Source: Hymenopellis radicata (taxonomy: Eukaryota > Basidiomycota > Agaricomycetes > Agaricales > Physalacriaceae). From it: a stretch of DNA of 64,000 nt. The DNA is taken from assembly GCA_015501595.1 (NCBI GenBank), contig JADNRX010000027.1:234327-298326 (forward strand), read 5' to 3'. A model generated the notes under the pieces. The model did not search any database. It saw only the letters and a program-made list of their open reading frames with translations, and was not told the DNA's origin. Numbering within the stretch: position 1 is the stretch's first letter; every line of letters begins with the position of its first letter. The translations under genes and the position numbers were made by a program. Below are positions 1 to 10,510 of the stretch, piece after piece.

Positions 1-1022
1 AACGATTGTCCGGCAACCAACTGCTCACCGGGAGGTGGGCCTAGTTGAAGAACGCTGTACATACAGCGCGCCGAGCACCTCACGGAGCGTTCGCGCAGGC
101 CAATCGCGAAGTTGATGTCGGCGAAAAAGGCGATATGAGCTGGTCAGTGCCTCTTTTCTTTTATTCATCGTTTATTTTCATCTTCCCCCCAATTGTCCTT
201 ATGTGCTCTTCTTATGGCCGTCCTTCAGTAATAACTGTCCTTGTTTTTTCCCCAGTCACTGAATATTTCAGCCGAGCTGTGGGTACACTTATTCCATGCT
301 CCAGAGCGGAAGTTAGGCCGCACTCCTCGGCTGCACGTGTAGAGAGGATCGGGAAGTGTAGACGATGGGACACGAGTTGGGACGACGCGGTTCCTGGGTC
401 AACCTCAAGCGGATAATTCACAAATGCCCATTTCCCAGCCCCCCAACATACCCTTCCCACTCGTCTCTCTATTGCTCTTTCCCGCCAGAATCTATCAGTT
501 CATGTCCGCTGCGGCACTGGGATTAGGAAGTCAGGCGTGTAATCAGTCTATATCGGTATCGTCGACCTATGCGGACCGACCTGTCGTCAACAAGTCAACG
601 GGAGGAGGAGCATCTGCTTTGAGGACGTGGGGCTAGTCAAGGAGCGCGGTTGCGGATGAGCTCATGATAGTACTATGCAATACGAAGAAAGGACGTTTTT
701 GCATCCTGCGGAGTGGCTGTCTGCAGGTCTTCGTTCCTTTCCGATGATGACTCGCCACATCCTGCCGCAAGGTGAACGTCATCACGGATACCAGTTTAGG
801 TCTAATTGTTAAACAATTGCACGCGTGTTGGAAATGTGTTGGTCAGACCTTTCTTTACTACATCTGTGAGTTGTCCATATATTCCTCGCGTGAAATGACG
901 CACGCTGATTCGAATCAAGGTGTATGATCCATCCTCGTTCCCGAGATGCTATGCATTTGTAATATGTAGTTCAACGAGAATCTACACGCGCGCCTATCGA
1001 AGATATTGGCTCCCGGTACGGG
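1..1022. other. No supported gene
   Basis: Only short overlapping open frames on both strands are present, the longest 123 codons at 45-416 on plus. None has recognisable motifs or a convincing splice chain. I see no RNA gene or repeat. The last ~100 bases are presumably the promoter and 5' leader of the next gene. Confidence 0.5.
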
Positions 1023-2960
1023 ATGACAGCATTTTCACACAGCGCATATACGCGGGAACTGTTCTCTCTCACTGCTTCCACCATGGATGACTACTCGTCC
1101 GCCATGCCACCGTCGTATTACTCTCAACCCATGGCGCCCTGGATTCCCATGGAGGTGGACGCGCGGCGCGCGCAGGAAGATCGCACACTCCCCTGGGATC
1201 TAGCATCCTCCACCCCCACCCAGCTGGATCCATCGCACACCATGGATACATATCCTTCCCTCCCCCTAGGCGCAGCGCGCACGCTAGAATATCCTCCGTT
1301 CCCCAGGGATCGACCATCCTTCCCGACCACCAATGGCTTCCCGACGGGGGAGCCACCCAACATCGAGCGGGTCGACTCTGACCACCACTCCGAGGTGGAG
1401 GATGTCGAGTCGGATCCAGAGGATATGGTCTCGGACTCGAAGTCGGAACACCCACTCCCTGCCGATGCGGCGCACTGGATATCCATGTCCCCCGCCCAGT
1501 TTGATAGGGAATATCCAGGCGGGAATCCGTTCGTCATTGAGGAGCTCAACTTGGATTCGGAAGAGGATTCCGAGAGTGCCTCGTATGTCGAGCTTGATGG
1601 AGCGCGCGCGGTTAATCGGATATTCGTCATCTTCTTCGCTGTGAAGGATGCTATCTTCCCTGGGGACTACACAGTGCGCATCACGGACATGCATCGCGAA
1701 GTAATCTGGGGCGTCCTGGCTGATCTTCTCAAGGATGGAAAAATTTGGTTATGGGTTGACGCCGATGAAGAGAAGTGCGCCGATTTGTATTGGGGTAGAG
1801 AGTGGGCTGAAGAATCGGACCCGTCTCTTGAATTTGTGAAACAAAAACTTTCATGCTCGTCACTATGGCTACGAACGCCTCGTATACCCACTTGGTCCAG
1901 GTTCTGGGAGCGAGTATCCAAAGCCTCATTCGCAATGCGAGTTTTAGCAATAACCTGGGCAACATTTACATCTCTGTCTGTCAGAGAAGCGGCTTGGGGG
2001 AGGGGCCGTGCTGATGGGACTCGATGTGGGCTTTTTAGCAATGTAGTATGCCACTGGTATGATATTATCTTGGGGGAGCTCGGCGTAGTCGACCTTCTCG
2101 GAGATGAGGGTCTGCACAGTCACCTCGAAGTCGCATTCGAGGATACCCTTCGATGTCATGGCCATTCATGCTATCCTTCTCCTAGCCAGTACATGAAGGA
2201 GCCTCTGAAGCTCTGGTTATACTTGCTGTCTTTCCTTCGTTCCACGCCCTCAGGCAAAGATTTATCAATGGTATTGTTTGTCGAATCTGATGAAGCGTCG
2301 TCTTGTCAGCAATGTGCCAAACTGTATGTTCTTTTTATTTTTCAAAACATGCCCATCAAGTAACAAGTTTGCATTTAAAGAATTCAACTTTACCGTATCG
2401 CCAGTAACAATGCTGGTTACTACATCCCCTCGCCATCTCTCCCTTTCCTCAATTATTGGCGGTTACATTTCGACATCGATACGTCGGCATGGCTGAGTAT
2501 TCTTGCGCTTGGCGCTTCTCGTGGCATGATATCTGCAGCGATCCTCTCAAAGATGGATGACCAGATTCAAATGTGCCTCTGCACTGATGAGTTTGATTTC
2601 CATTTTCAGCCTTGGGTGACTAGGCTGCCTGTCCAGATGCGATCTTCGGTCACAGCATGCTCCGAATCCAAGTGGAGAGCAGCAGAGCTTGCTGTCCGGG
2701 GGGAGAACCAACACCAATCGGTTCCTACTTCCCGATGGAATTCAATGGATATCGGATTCGGAGCGTGGATTACTGCCCTTTACCTACTTATGTCGGAGCA
2801 CTCTTCTCAGAAGCTGACACCACACAAATACTGGAATGATTGCTACTATGCCATTGCCGGCCGTTGGGATAGTAATGTATCCGATGGACTGGTGTATCCT
2901 ACCGCCATAGCTGCATCGGTAGAGGCATTCTGCGATCAGAGACCAGATAGCTCGACTTAG
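1023..2960 (+). CDS. Hypothetical acidic protein, two exons
   Basis: I do not recognise a family. Two exons are inferred: 1,023-2,323 and 2,381-2,960. The 57-nt intron starts GTATGT and ends TTTAAAG, and it joins the long upstream frame to the downstream frame in phase, giving about 626 residues. A second start at 1,083 has a better context (CACCATGG) and would give about 606 residues. The N-terminal ~130 residues are rich in Pro, Ser and Tyr. Residues ~115-190 are Asp/Glu/Ser-rich, as in disordered regions. The C-terminal half is hydrophobic and Trp/Tyr/Cys-rich (for example WDADE-like and CQQCAKL segments) and looks globular. No signal peptide is seen. The gene ends just before a miniature inverted-repeat element. 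The existence of the gene is likely; its function is unknown. Confidence 0.6.
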
Positions 2961-3241
2961 GTGTTTCCGGATTGCAATCACCGGAGCACCTAAGTGCGGG
3001 ACCTAGGTGTAATAATTGGTACCTAGAAATACAACTTGTCTTTGAAGTACTCGGCGCGACACCTAAGTGCGACCCCGAGGTGTCATGGCACCCCCGTGTC
3101 ATCCCAAGTCACCGTCGACTTAGTGTTCTATAAGTCAAACGTAAGTGCGCCCCGAGGTGCGGCACTTAGGTGTCGCACCCAAATTCCGGAGAACAGACGC
3201 CTCGAAGGCACAGACACCTAGGTGTCGCGCACCTAAGTTCG
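2954..3241 (+). mobile_element. MITE-like element rich in CACCTAGGTG, copy 1
   Basis: A ~288-bp segment begins CTTAGGTGTTTCC and ends CACCTAAG, so its ends are inverted repeats of CYTAGGTG. The decamer CACCTAGGTG and its variants (CACCTAAGTG, CACTTAGGTG) recur throughout on both strands. The reverse complement of 7,603-7,826 aligns with it from the first bases (CTTAGGTG/CCTAGGTG, TTTCCGGATTG, AATCACCGGAGCAC). It has no coding capacity. It overlaps the stop codon of the preceding gene. A target-site duplication is not obvious. Confidence 0.6.
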
Positions 3242-4314
3242 CTTCGGAAGTGTCCCTTAGTAGCTATCATTGAGTTTTGTGTCGGTTGTGTCGCTGGACG
3301 TACCCGCGTTGGCAGCGCGGCGCGATTCGTCGGCCCTACCGCAGGTCCACAACTAAGCCACTGAGCACTGACCGACGACATGGTGGTTAAAGGATGAGAG
3401 GACTGTCACGTGCCCCCTCTGTGCTACCTTCATTGTTCGAATCTTGTCCTCGGCCTTGACTGGACAGATGTCATGTGCTCCCTTTGTGCAAGCTTGAGTG
3501 GCTCAGTGGCTAAAGGAATTGTGGCGTAGCTGTATCAGAATGTCGATTGGTTGAATACGTAAATTTCTGATCCGATAGCACAGCCACCATCATCTCCTTC
3601 CTTTACCATGATCGAAAGTGGCCGGCAAGCGGCGTGGCACAAACCGCCCTCTTTCCGACAGGCGAAGGATTGATTTGGTATCGCGTCTTGATGCACGCTT
3701 GGCTCGAACATATCCGCTACCTTCTGCTAACATTGCTCCCTCCTACATTTGAGAGATGATGGACTACGTAGACGTCAACGAACGAGCGCGACGGTAATTT
3801 TACAAGTAGCAGTCAATGTTTTGCTTATTTGAGTAAATGTTCAAATCTGCCTTCCAGCATGTACCATCTAAGAAAGCTGTGGGAAATCATAAGTATGTTG
3901 ACGGCTTGCGATGTCACAAAACGAACCGCGGTAATTGACCGACGTCATATTCAAACTTCGGGTCAAAGTCGACGCCCTCGGAGTCGCTTCCGCTTGAAGG
4001 TGAGTCCCATCGTTGAAGGAAGACGTATGGGTCGGTGATCCTTCTCCATGCTAAATGAATCCGGGACGAAATGAATCTGTAGACGAGGAGTTAGTCCGCG
4101 TAACGTATACCGAGGCAAAGGGCGAATGACATACCTGGATACAAGCCCGCCTGTTTTGCGGCCGTCGGATACGGGGCATGCAAAGCTAAGCTATGCTCTT
4201 GCGAGGACGACATGGTGTCATTCGCAGACGTCCCAAGACGCTACGTTTGTGTAACCCAAGGCAGGTTGTGATCGTCGTTCCTAGTGACTAGTTTTGCCCC
4301 AGATCGAGAGCGGA
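3242..4314. other. Intergenic, no supported gene
   Basis: No open frame above about 70 codons has protein-like composition. A TGGCTCAGTGG stretch near 3,497 resembles a tRNA A box, but no matching B box or cloverleaf follows. The region is probably old intergenic or transposon-derived DNA. Confidence 0.45.
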
Positions 4315-4855
4315 GCAGAACTGTGATTGGCGAACTGCGAACGGCGAACCGGCGAACTGGCGAACGGTCAGTAACCTAAGGCACTGTGTTGCAACTGTGT
4401 TGTAGACATTTATGTATACTATAAACACTCTTACCTGCCATCTGAGAGGTCGTAGTCAGCCGTAAGTTGAGCAGGGCGAGGTCCCAACTGGTTGGATCGG
4501 ACACGACTCTCGTGACTTCCCCCGCCATGTCGTCACTTTTTTCACTGGTCAATTGGGTCCAAGCACGCGTTTTTCAGTGCTCGGCCCTAGCTAATGTCTT
4601 TCTGGCAGTAGGCGACGCGGGATGGTGAAAAGAGGTCAAGATGGTCGCCGTCCCAATTTGGAACGAAGCCGCTACCGATCGCTCCTGATGACGCGTCGTT
4701 CAGGACTTTGGTTGCATTAAAACCACGCAGACAGTAAGTCTGAGTGTTTAAAAAGTAGAGGGATATACAAGGGATATATATGAACAAGTTTAGCTACTAT
4801 TGCCCCGTTCGCCCATAGCGTTCGCCAGTTCGCCGTTCGCCGATCACAGTTCTGC
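4315..4855. mobile_element. Short non-autonomous element with ~53-bp inverted ends
   Basis: The left arm (4,315-4,367) starts GCAGAACTGTGATTGGCGAA and continues as iterated GGCGAAC. The right arm (4,803-4,855) is its inverted counterpart, reading on the minus strand GCAGAACTGTGATCGGCGAA and then again GGCGAAC repeats. The ~435 bp between the arms is AT-richer and has no long open frame. Inverted ends, short length and lack of coding sequence fit a miniature non-autonomous DNA transposon. The family is unknown, and no target duplication is certain. Confidence 0.5.
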
Positions 4856-5428
4856 CCCAATCAGCCCAGATCAAGATTGGCCGAATCCGGATGAAAAGAA
4901 TATAAGTCAAGTCAGTTCGGGCACTGGGCAGCGGTGTGGACGTCGTGCCCAGGGAGAGACGCCTGTACTTCCAATGAACATTCGTTGTCGTCACATTTTT
5001 CCGAGGTAATCCGACCTGGGATTCAACATGATCGTCGAGCCTGATGAGTGATGTCCGCTAGTGTTGGTCTTTGCTGCTTCGAAACAGGCGGTAATACTAA
5101 GATACAAGTCGCGCCGCTCTCCAGGATATTGCCATCAGGACTGCACTGGCGTTCAGGCGGGTCGATTCTGACGGCTGTTGAGTGAGTTGCTTATGTATAG
5201 ACTAAGTTGGATACACACCTTGTGAGAGGACACTGCACGCCTAGAGAGGAAGCCAAAAAGAAAAAATTCGACATTGTGGCCAAGAGATGCATGATGCGGA
5301 TGAAACATTAGCAAAAATAGGTTACACTCCATTATGTAAGAGGTCGCTGGGGTGACGTCAGGTCTTTTTGAATTTGACACGGGGGGAATACACAATCTCT
5401 TAAAATCGGTTTGTGAATCACCACCGCA
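4856..5428. other. Intergenic upstream of conserved gene
   Basis: No gene is supported. The segment presumably carries the promoter and leader of the gene starting at 5,429. No clear TATA box is visible. Confidence 0.4.
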
Positions 5429-6382
5429 ATGGGTAACGCGTCATCCAGCACTACGCGCCAGAGCTCATCATCTACTGCATCGCCATCTAGCGGTAGGGGT
5501 CGTGGTCGCAGACGTGGCCCTGGCGCAACTACAATATCTCTGGCTGACAGCTCGGCGCCACCATCGGAGGCACCCCGCGGTCGGGGCAAATCTCGCGGCG
5601 GCCTTGGAAAATATCTGCGAGCCCGCGGCCGTGGGCGAGGGTCTGGCCGACCAGCGGAATTCCATGGGCGACTCTTGCTACTAGATGGCGACAAAGTCAA
5701 ACAGACCGAAGAGGACGACGATGAAGAGCAGCGAGAACGCGCTCAGAAATACTCTCGGCGGAAGCTGGGAACGAATACAGACAGATATAAAGAGGAAGAG
5801 CCGGAGCTGGACTCGGACGGCGCGTATTTATCTCGTATCGTGTCGCGTTGCTGGTCTGTTTCGTAGGAGAACCAATCTTGCCTCCAGAAATCGACCTCTC
5901 GTCTTTCCTAGAACGCCAACTCAATCTTGATGTCGACGCGCCGATACTCAAAACCGTTGATATCAATGAGGACGACGTCGACTACTCTCTGGCGCATATA
6001 TCATCACGCGGCATCGCCAATCCCGACTATGGCAAAGGAAAAATCGAGGAGATTGAATGGGACGACGACATGGACGAGATGACTCGCGAAAAGACGGTGG
6101 CAGATGCTAATTGAGGTCAACTTCCTACTTCCTACTTCTTGTGGCTCACCATGAGACAGAACTCACTTCGCGCTTCCGAGCCAAGTCTGAGAAACTCAAG
6201 AAGAAACCAATTGCACCGACTACGAGGGAGCGCAAGCAAGGTTCGTGACTGTCCTCATCAAATGCACAGACCTAAACATTAGGATAGAAGCATCGTATGT
6301 TGCTGCGCCCGCCCTGCCGACAGAGCAGATTCTAAATCCGAAAGACGAGATGCAAGACTTTCTTGATGACTTGTTAACGTGA
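5429..6382 (+). CDS. Conserved basidiomycete-type protein, RG-rich N-terminus, acidic core
   Basis: Four exons are inferred (5,429-5,819; 5,867-6,096; 6,156-6,240; 6,288-6,382), giving about 266 residues. The start MGNASSS fits an N-myristoylation signal (Gly2, Ser6). Residues ~20-85 are Arg/Gly-rich with several RGRG motifs, suggesting RNA or nucleic-acid contact. A charged segment and an ELDSDG motif follow. Exon 2 carries LSSFLERQ and a strongly acidic tract; exon 3 is basic (SRFRAKSEKLKKK); the C-terminus ends EMQDFLDDLL. Intron 1 appears to start with GC rather than GT (5,820), and intron 2 has a weak GTGGCA donor, so boundaries are tentative. The alternation of motifs looks like a conserved fungal protein, but I cannot name it. 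Confidence 0.65.
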
Positions 6383-7020
6383 ACAGCAGGTCGGCGAGAT
6401 TAACATAGTTACTATGTATGCGCATTTTTCATCTTCAGCGCTGCTCACCAAGACCGTAAACAGACATTGTATTACCATTTCCTAATGCGACGGATTCCTG
6501 CAGGATGAATGAGTGGTTATTGGTTCTTGTATTAACTCTTCGGATGCTGTGTGGAACGTGCCAGGATCAGGACTCGTCAAGACATGTATGGAGACTAGAA
6601 GTTGATCTTGTTAATCAAGGAGCCTGAGTCGCGATGGGTAAGTCCATGTCGTTATAGTACTTGATCCTTGTCATATCGCTTATCAACTCCATTCCAGAAA
6701 ATCATTCTTTCGCAACGCGCTTTCAGCCTGAGTTTGCTGCCTGCCAGCGAAGGCGCAACCGAAATCGACTGATGATCACATCGGTGCACGGCGGTATCCA
6801 TCATGGCTCCTACTGTTGGAAGGCGAGTACAAGAGCGTCCGAGTTCGGCTGAAGGTTGCACTATGACGATCAATTGTCGTTGGCAACTCTATGCACGGCT
6901 CCTTGTTCTACTTTGAGACTCTCCTCAATGCTTGTCTGATAAAAAGGAGGTCGTGTCCCAGAACCTGCATTACATTCCGAACCCTTCTTATGACTCCTCC
7001 AGAAATTTCTGAACCCGTCT
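6383..7020. other. Intergenic, no supported gene
   Basis: Only short frames are present, none with motifs or convincing splice structure. Confidence 0.4.
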
Positions 7021-7266
7021 ATGGACGCCCCAGTTTCTGCTCCAGTCCTCCCAACGGAGATTTTCAGCCAAATAATCTATCATGTACGTTCAGATGCTGT
7101 AGCGCTTCTCTGGTTGACGGCATGACCTTGTGGATAGTCGCTCTCTCAAGGCGGCCCCGCTATCGTGGCGACTTTCCGCCCGTGTCCGACGAGCGATGGC
7201 AGATGTGGCATGCGTTCTTCAGGCTTCCGAAAATGCACAGATGCACCGGGGAGACAGATAGGCCGT
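7021..7266 (+). pseudogene. F-box-like protein remnant
   Basis: The start at 7,021 gives MDAPVSAPVLPTEIF, where LPTEIFSQII matches the first helix of an F-box-like domain. A second frame from about 7,124 to 7,266 encodes a stretch with LKAAPLSWRLSARVRR, which matches the second half (typically LxxCSLVSRSWR.RARR). The two halves lie in different frames. A GTACGT donor follows IIYH at about 7,083, but no acceptor I can see restores the frame by one base. F-box proteins are substrate adaptors of SCF ubiquitin ligases and form large families in basidiomycetes. This copy seems truncated and lies ~340 bp before a miniature element. It could still be a functional gene with an unusual splice. Confidence 0.4.
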
Positions 7267-7602
7267 GATCCCTTGTATAAGTGCGATGGCTGTGCAGATC
7301 AAGTGCGCGTTGATCAACGCGTCTTATCTTGTATTCGGGCTAGTCAAGACCGACGACAACTTTTTGACCAGAAAAGCAATGCTTGCCTTCCCACGTGATC
7401 TCTGTTGCTTTCTTTTTGACTATCACCAAGTCAGTGCCACCCGCCCGCGAGCAGACGCCTATGCGTCTAGCGTACACGCGAACTCTCGTACCTTTTGTGG
7501 CCAGTCTTCAATGATAGCAACATCTTCGCCGGGTATATTTAGTAACATGCATATCGAGTGGCAACTCCTATGGATGATTCGTAGGTGCTGTGTAGTGCGA
7601 GG

Positions 7603-7826
7603 ATGAACCTAGGTGCGCGGGGTCGGTGCGTCGGCACCTCGGGTGGCACTTAGGTGTGCGGGTTACTTATTAGGTGTGTTCGCACCTCGCGGTGACCTTG
7701 AGTGTATCACTAACACGCCGACTACCATTTCAAGACAACTTGTATTATCTACCTACCAATGAGTACACCTAGGTCCCGCACCTAAGTGCTCCGGTGATTC
7801 CAATCCGGAAACACCTAGGTCGGGCC
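7603..7826 (-). mobile_element. MITE-like element rich in CACCTAGGTG, copy 2 (inverted)
   Basis: This ~224-bp segment begins CCTAGGTG and ends CACCTAGG. On the minus strand it is homologous to 2,954-3,241, sharing CCTAGGTGTTTCCGGATTG, AATCACCGGAGCAC and GGGACCTAGGTGTA. It is shorter through internal deletion. It lies immediately before an open frame that continues to 8,103, so it may have inserted into or next to that gene's 5' part. Confidence 0.6.
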
Positions 7827-7827
7827 A

Positions 7828-8871
7828 TCTGGGTTCATCTGCGATGCCACCTCCGAATCGTCGGATGCCTCAACTCATACATGTTGTGAATTCAGATGGG
7901 ATGAACAGCCACTGGAGTCTCGACAATGCTATGCCGCTGCCTACCTCCTGCTCCATCCGGAATCACAGGATGTACCGTTATTGGAACCACTTTGGCGTCC
8001 AATGCCCTGTCGCCGTTGTTATAACCTTGGTCTGAAATCTCGCTGTTTGAATTGTGAACGATGTCGGAAACTCTCCAAAGCAGAACCCCTTGTTCCTACG
8101 ACGGTACGTGACACCATTGGTCTGATAGCAATGAGTTCATTTTCTTCAGTCGGATGCTACAATTCGGACTGCTGAGAGGATGGATGATATTGTAAGATTG
8201 CTTTTTTCTATTCCGGTTTTTCCTCAATCCCGCGCAGATACCGACATTAGCAATTGTGCGGCGTAACTCTCCGGTCCCCATCTCAGTATCTCAAGTAAGG
8301 AACCCCCAATCTCGTGCCCGGTGAAGGTCTGAAATCCACGGCAGAAACCATCAACCTCCGGTCAATCTCGTGCCTCAACTCTTCCTAAAGATGTTATATT
8401 GCCCGAGTTGAAAAGCCACTTTGCGAAACTGCTCGGTATGTTACGTCTAATGCTTTTATCTCGTACTCAGTAAGATGCAGCCCAGCATGACATCCCAATT
8501 CAGTACACCAATCTCGCGAGCCACAGCTTCCTTGGTGCACTCTTCCTCGCATGCTCAAGGACCGGCGTCTTGAGATTGCAGGATGGCCGGCGGATTTACC
8601 GCTACCGGACGCTGCTGGAAAGCATAACGCGAAAGGGATCATGGGGCTTACCGCGAAGGATGCTAGGCGTCTGCACGAAGCCCTCCCCGCTATTTCGTTT
8701 CGCCCAATGGACCAGGCGCGCGCGCGACCGAGGGAGGAGGAAAGCGAGGACGATATAAGAAACCGGCCGACGAAGAAGGTAAAAGGAAAGGGAAAGGCTC
8801 CGGAGGAGGGTGAGAAGAAGTTCCGGCTGAGCGAGGTGCAGACGGTGATTCGTGGTATTACACTTAGCTGA
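7828..8871 (+). CDS. Cys-rich hypothetical protein, spliced, model uncertain
   Basis: The open frame from 7,828 contains a possible metal-binding cluster, CRRCYNLGLKSRC-LNCERC (Cys spacing 2, 8, 2, 2). Clean phase-0 splices then chain 7,843-8,103, 8,150-8,191, 8,238-8,294 and 8,345-8,435. A downstream frame from 8,551 to 8,871 encodes LEIAGWPADLPLPDAAG. A phrase of the type ..GWP.D.P.. occurs in many uncharacterised agaricomycete proteins, often linked to repeats. The C-terminus is Lys/Glu-rich (KKVKGKGKAPEEGEKK). I could not join 8,435 to 8,551 in frame, so this may be one gene with a missed intron, two genes, or a decayed gene. No ATG precedes the Cys cluster in frame, and the 5' end abuts the miniature element. 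Confidence 0.3.
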
Positions 8872-9806
8872 TCTACTCGGCTACACTTCCTGAAGTAGGA
8901 AAGATTTTTGAGATGGGAGACAAAGCGAGGAATGCAAGTATGAGATTGCGATGCCTGTACTTTTAGATAATCCAGACCATGATGATGGTGCTGCTGGTTT
9001 CGAATGAAATTGACCTCAAAGAGTACGAGTCCTCGCAATTTTGAACGATACTCTCCACTATGGGCGCAGGTTTCATTAGCTCAAGAACTCAGGAGGCTCC
9101 TTCTCCGACGTCGCCTGCCCTCTAACCCTCAGCATGCCCAAGCAGAAGACTGCGCGTTTCAACGAAGCATTTTTATGAAGTTGCCATTGGTGCCGCTCTG
9201 AAATGACGTTCAGCTCTTGCTTGTAGCCGAGCGCAGCGCTTTCTTCGTCTTTTGACGGACATGGGGGACGAAGGCAAAATGAGACGCGTATAGACTTTGA
9301 CCTTATCAGTGTCGCATTCAAATCATCACCGGGTCAAGCTCAACGCCGACTTTAAGAAGGCGAAATCCCACAGTTATCAGAAAATGACTGCAGGAGAAAG
9401 AGATCAGGTCACTGATGGCGCGGACGAGACGCAATTGCCGCAAAACCCGGTGCCAAGAGCCCTAAACTGAACCCAAGCGCGGTGATTCTATGTCCAAAGT
9501 AGGCGAGTAGCGGTGCCGTGCTCTAGAACGCGCCAGAAAGCGTGTCGAAGCTGTCCTCCTTCAAGGATTGACGAGCACAGGATGTCCTTGAAGCTATAGC
9601 ATTTTGATTATAGTAGTAGGGAACATCCCGGAGTATCGACTTCTGTCCGGCATCCCGGCATTAGGTTCAAATTTGATTCAAACGTCTCTTGCCAAGCAGA
9701 ATATACTCACATTTTTGGTTCCTTAGTCGCGCCATGCACTCTCGGCCTGTTGTATTGACTGCGTGAGACTCAAGCTGTGTCTCGCCCGGCATCTCCTAAT
9801 GGGCAC
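8872..9806. other. Intergenic; 5' copy of a ~50-bp direct repeat at its end
   Basis: No supported gene. A sequence of ~48 bp at about 9,689-9,737 (TTGCCAAG... then CTCACATTTTTGGT ... AGTCGCGCCATG) recurs at about 10,678-10,729, on the other side of the small secreted protein gene. Confidence 0.45.
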
Positions 9807-9813
9807 CTCAAGG

Positions 9814-9820
9814 TATAAAA
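9814..9820 (+). promoter_or_regulatory. TATA box
   Basis: TATAAAA lies 50 bp upstream of the ATG of the small secreted protein gene. A pyrimidine-rich leader follows, as is usual for well expressed fungal genes. Confidence 0.6.
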
Positions 9821-9869
9821 GCCCTCCCTCCCACCTCTCTTCTTCGAAAACTGATACTCTTCTTTCAAA

Positions 9870-10510
9870 ATGTTCCTTTCATCCATCGTTGCTCTTTCCA
9901 TCGCTGCTTTCTCTCCTTTGGCGGCGCGTGGGTCCAGCTGCTCGCCCAACTTTGAGGGCGCGGATCTCCGCCTCGTTGACTCGATTTCCTCCTTGCAACT
10001 CGGTTCTTCCCCTTCCAATATCCCTCGACCCAGGAAGTTTGCCTTCTTCAAAGGTCTTAATGACGGCCCCGACTGGCAGATCCGGCAGACTGGTGAGCCC
10101 GTCGTTGGCTCCATCATCACGTATATATCTCTCCATCCTCTCATTCCTTCTTGCGTTCTCATCTTTGATACGTAGGGATATTGCCAACACCAACCTCGCT
10201 GTCTCTGCCTTGTTGACGGCAGAATCCTCCTCGACGAGGCCTCTGACAGCGCCCCGTTGGTATCTTCCCATACATTTTCCCGGTCAGTAGCACTAACAAG
10301 TTGTATAGTGACCAGATCTGGACCATTGAGTGTGACACTTGCTCTACTGGTATTTCGGGAATCCACGGCAACTTGAAAGTCGCCTCTCAGTGCATCTTCC
10401 GTTCGCCTGCTCTCAACGGCGGATGCGTCGCTGGTAGAACTACTATCAACAGCCCCGCCTCTATCACCAACAGCGGTGCTTGCGCGAAACTCGACGTCTT
10501 TGCCTTCTGA
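9870..10510 (+). CDS. Small secreted protein, Cys-containing
   Basis: Three exons are inferred (9,870-10,120; 10,176-10,259; 10,309-10,510), giving 178 residues. Introns have GTATAT and GTATCT donors and clear TAG acceptors; the second has a CACTAAC branch site. The first ~20 residues (MFLSSIVALSIAAFSPLAAR) form a classic signal peptide. The mature part has about seven Cys, grouped near the C-terminus (IECDTC, SQCIF, GGCVAG, GACAKL), which suggests disulfide bonds and extracellular location. An effector-like or surface role is possible but only inferred; no enzyme motif is seen. The gene has its own TATA box and is bracketed by a ~50-bp direct repeat. Confidence 0.75.

Noticed and set aside
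1069..2165. Several long minus-strand frames (up to 168 codons)
   Set aside because: They lie opposite the acidic-protein gene and mirror its codon bias. They lack motifs and splice logic, so I treat them as shadows.
3490..3590. Possible tRNA gene
   Set aside because: An A-box-like TGGCTCAGTGG is present, but there is no GGTTCRANNCC B box at a proper distance and no cloverleaf could be drawn.
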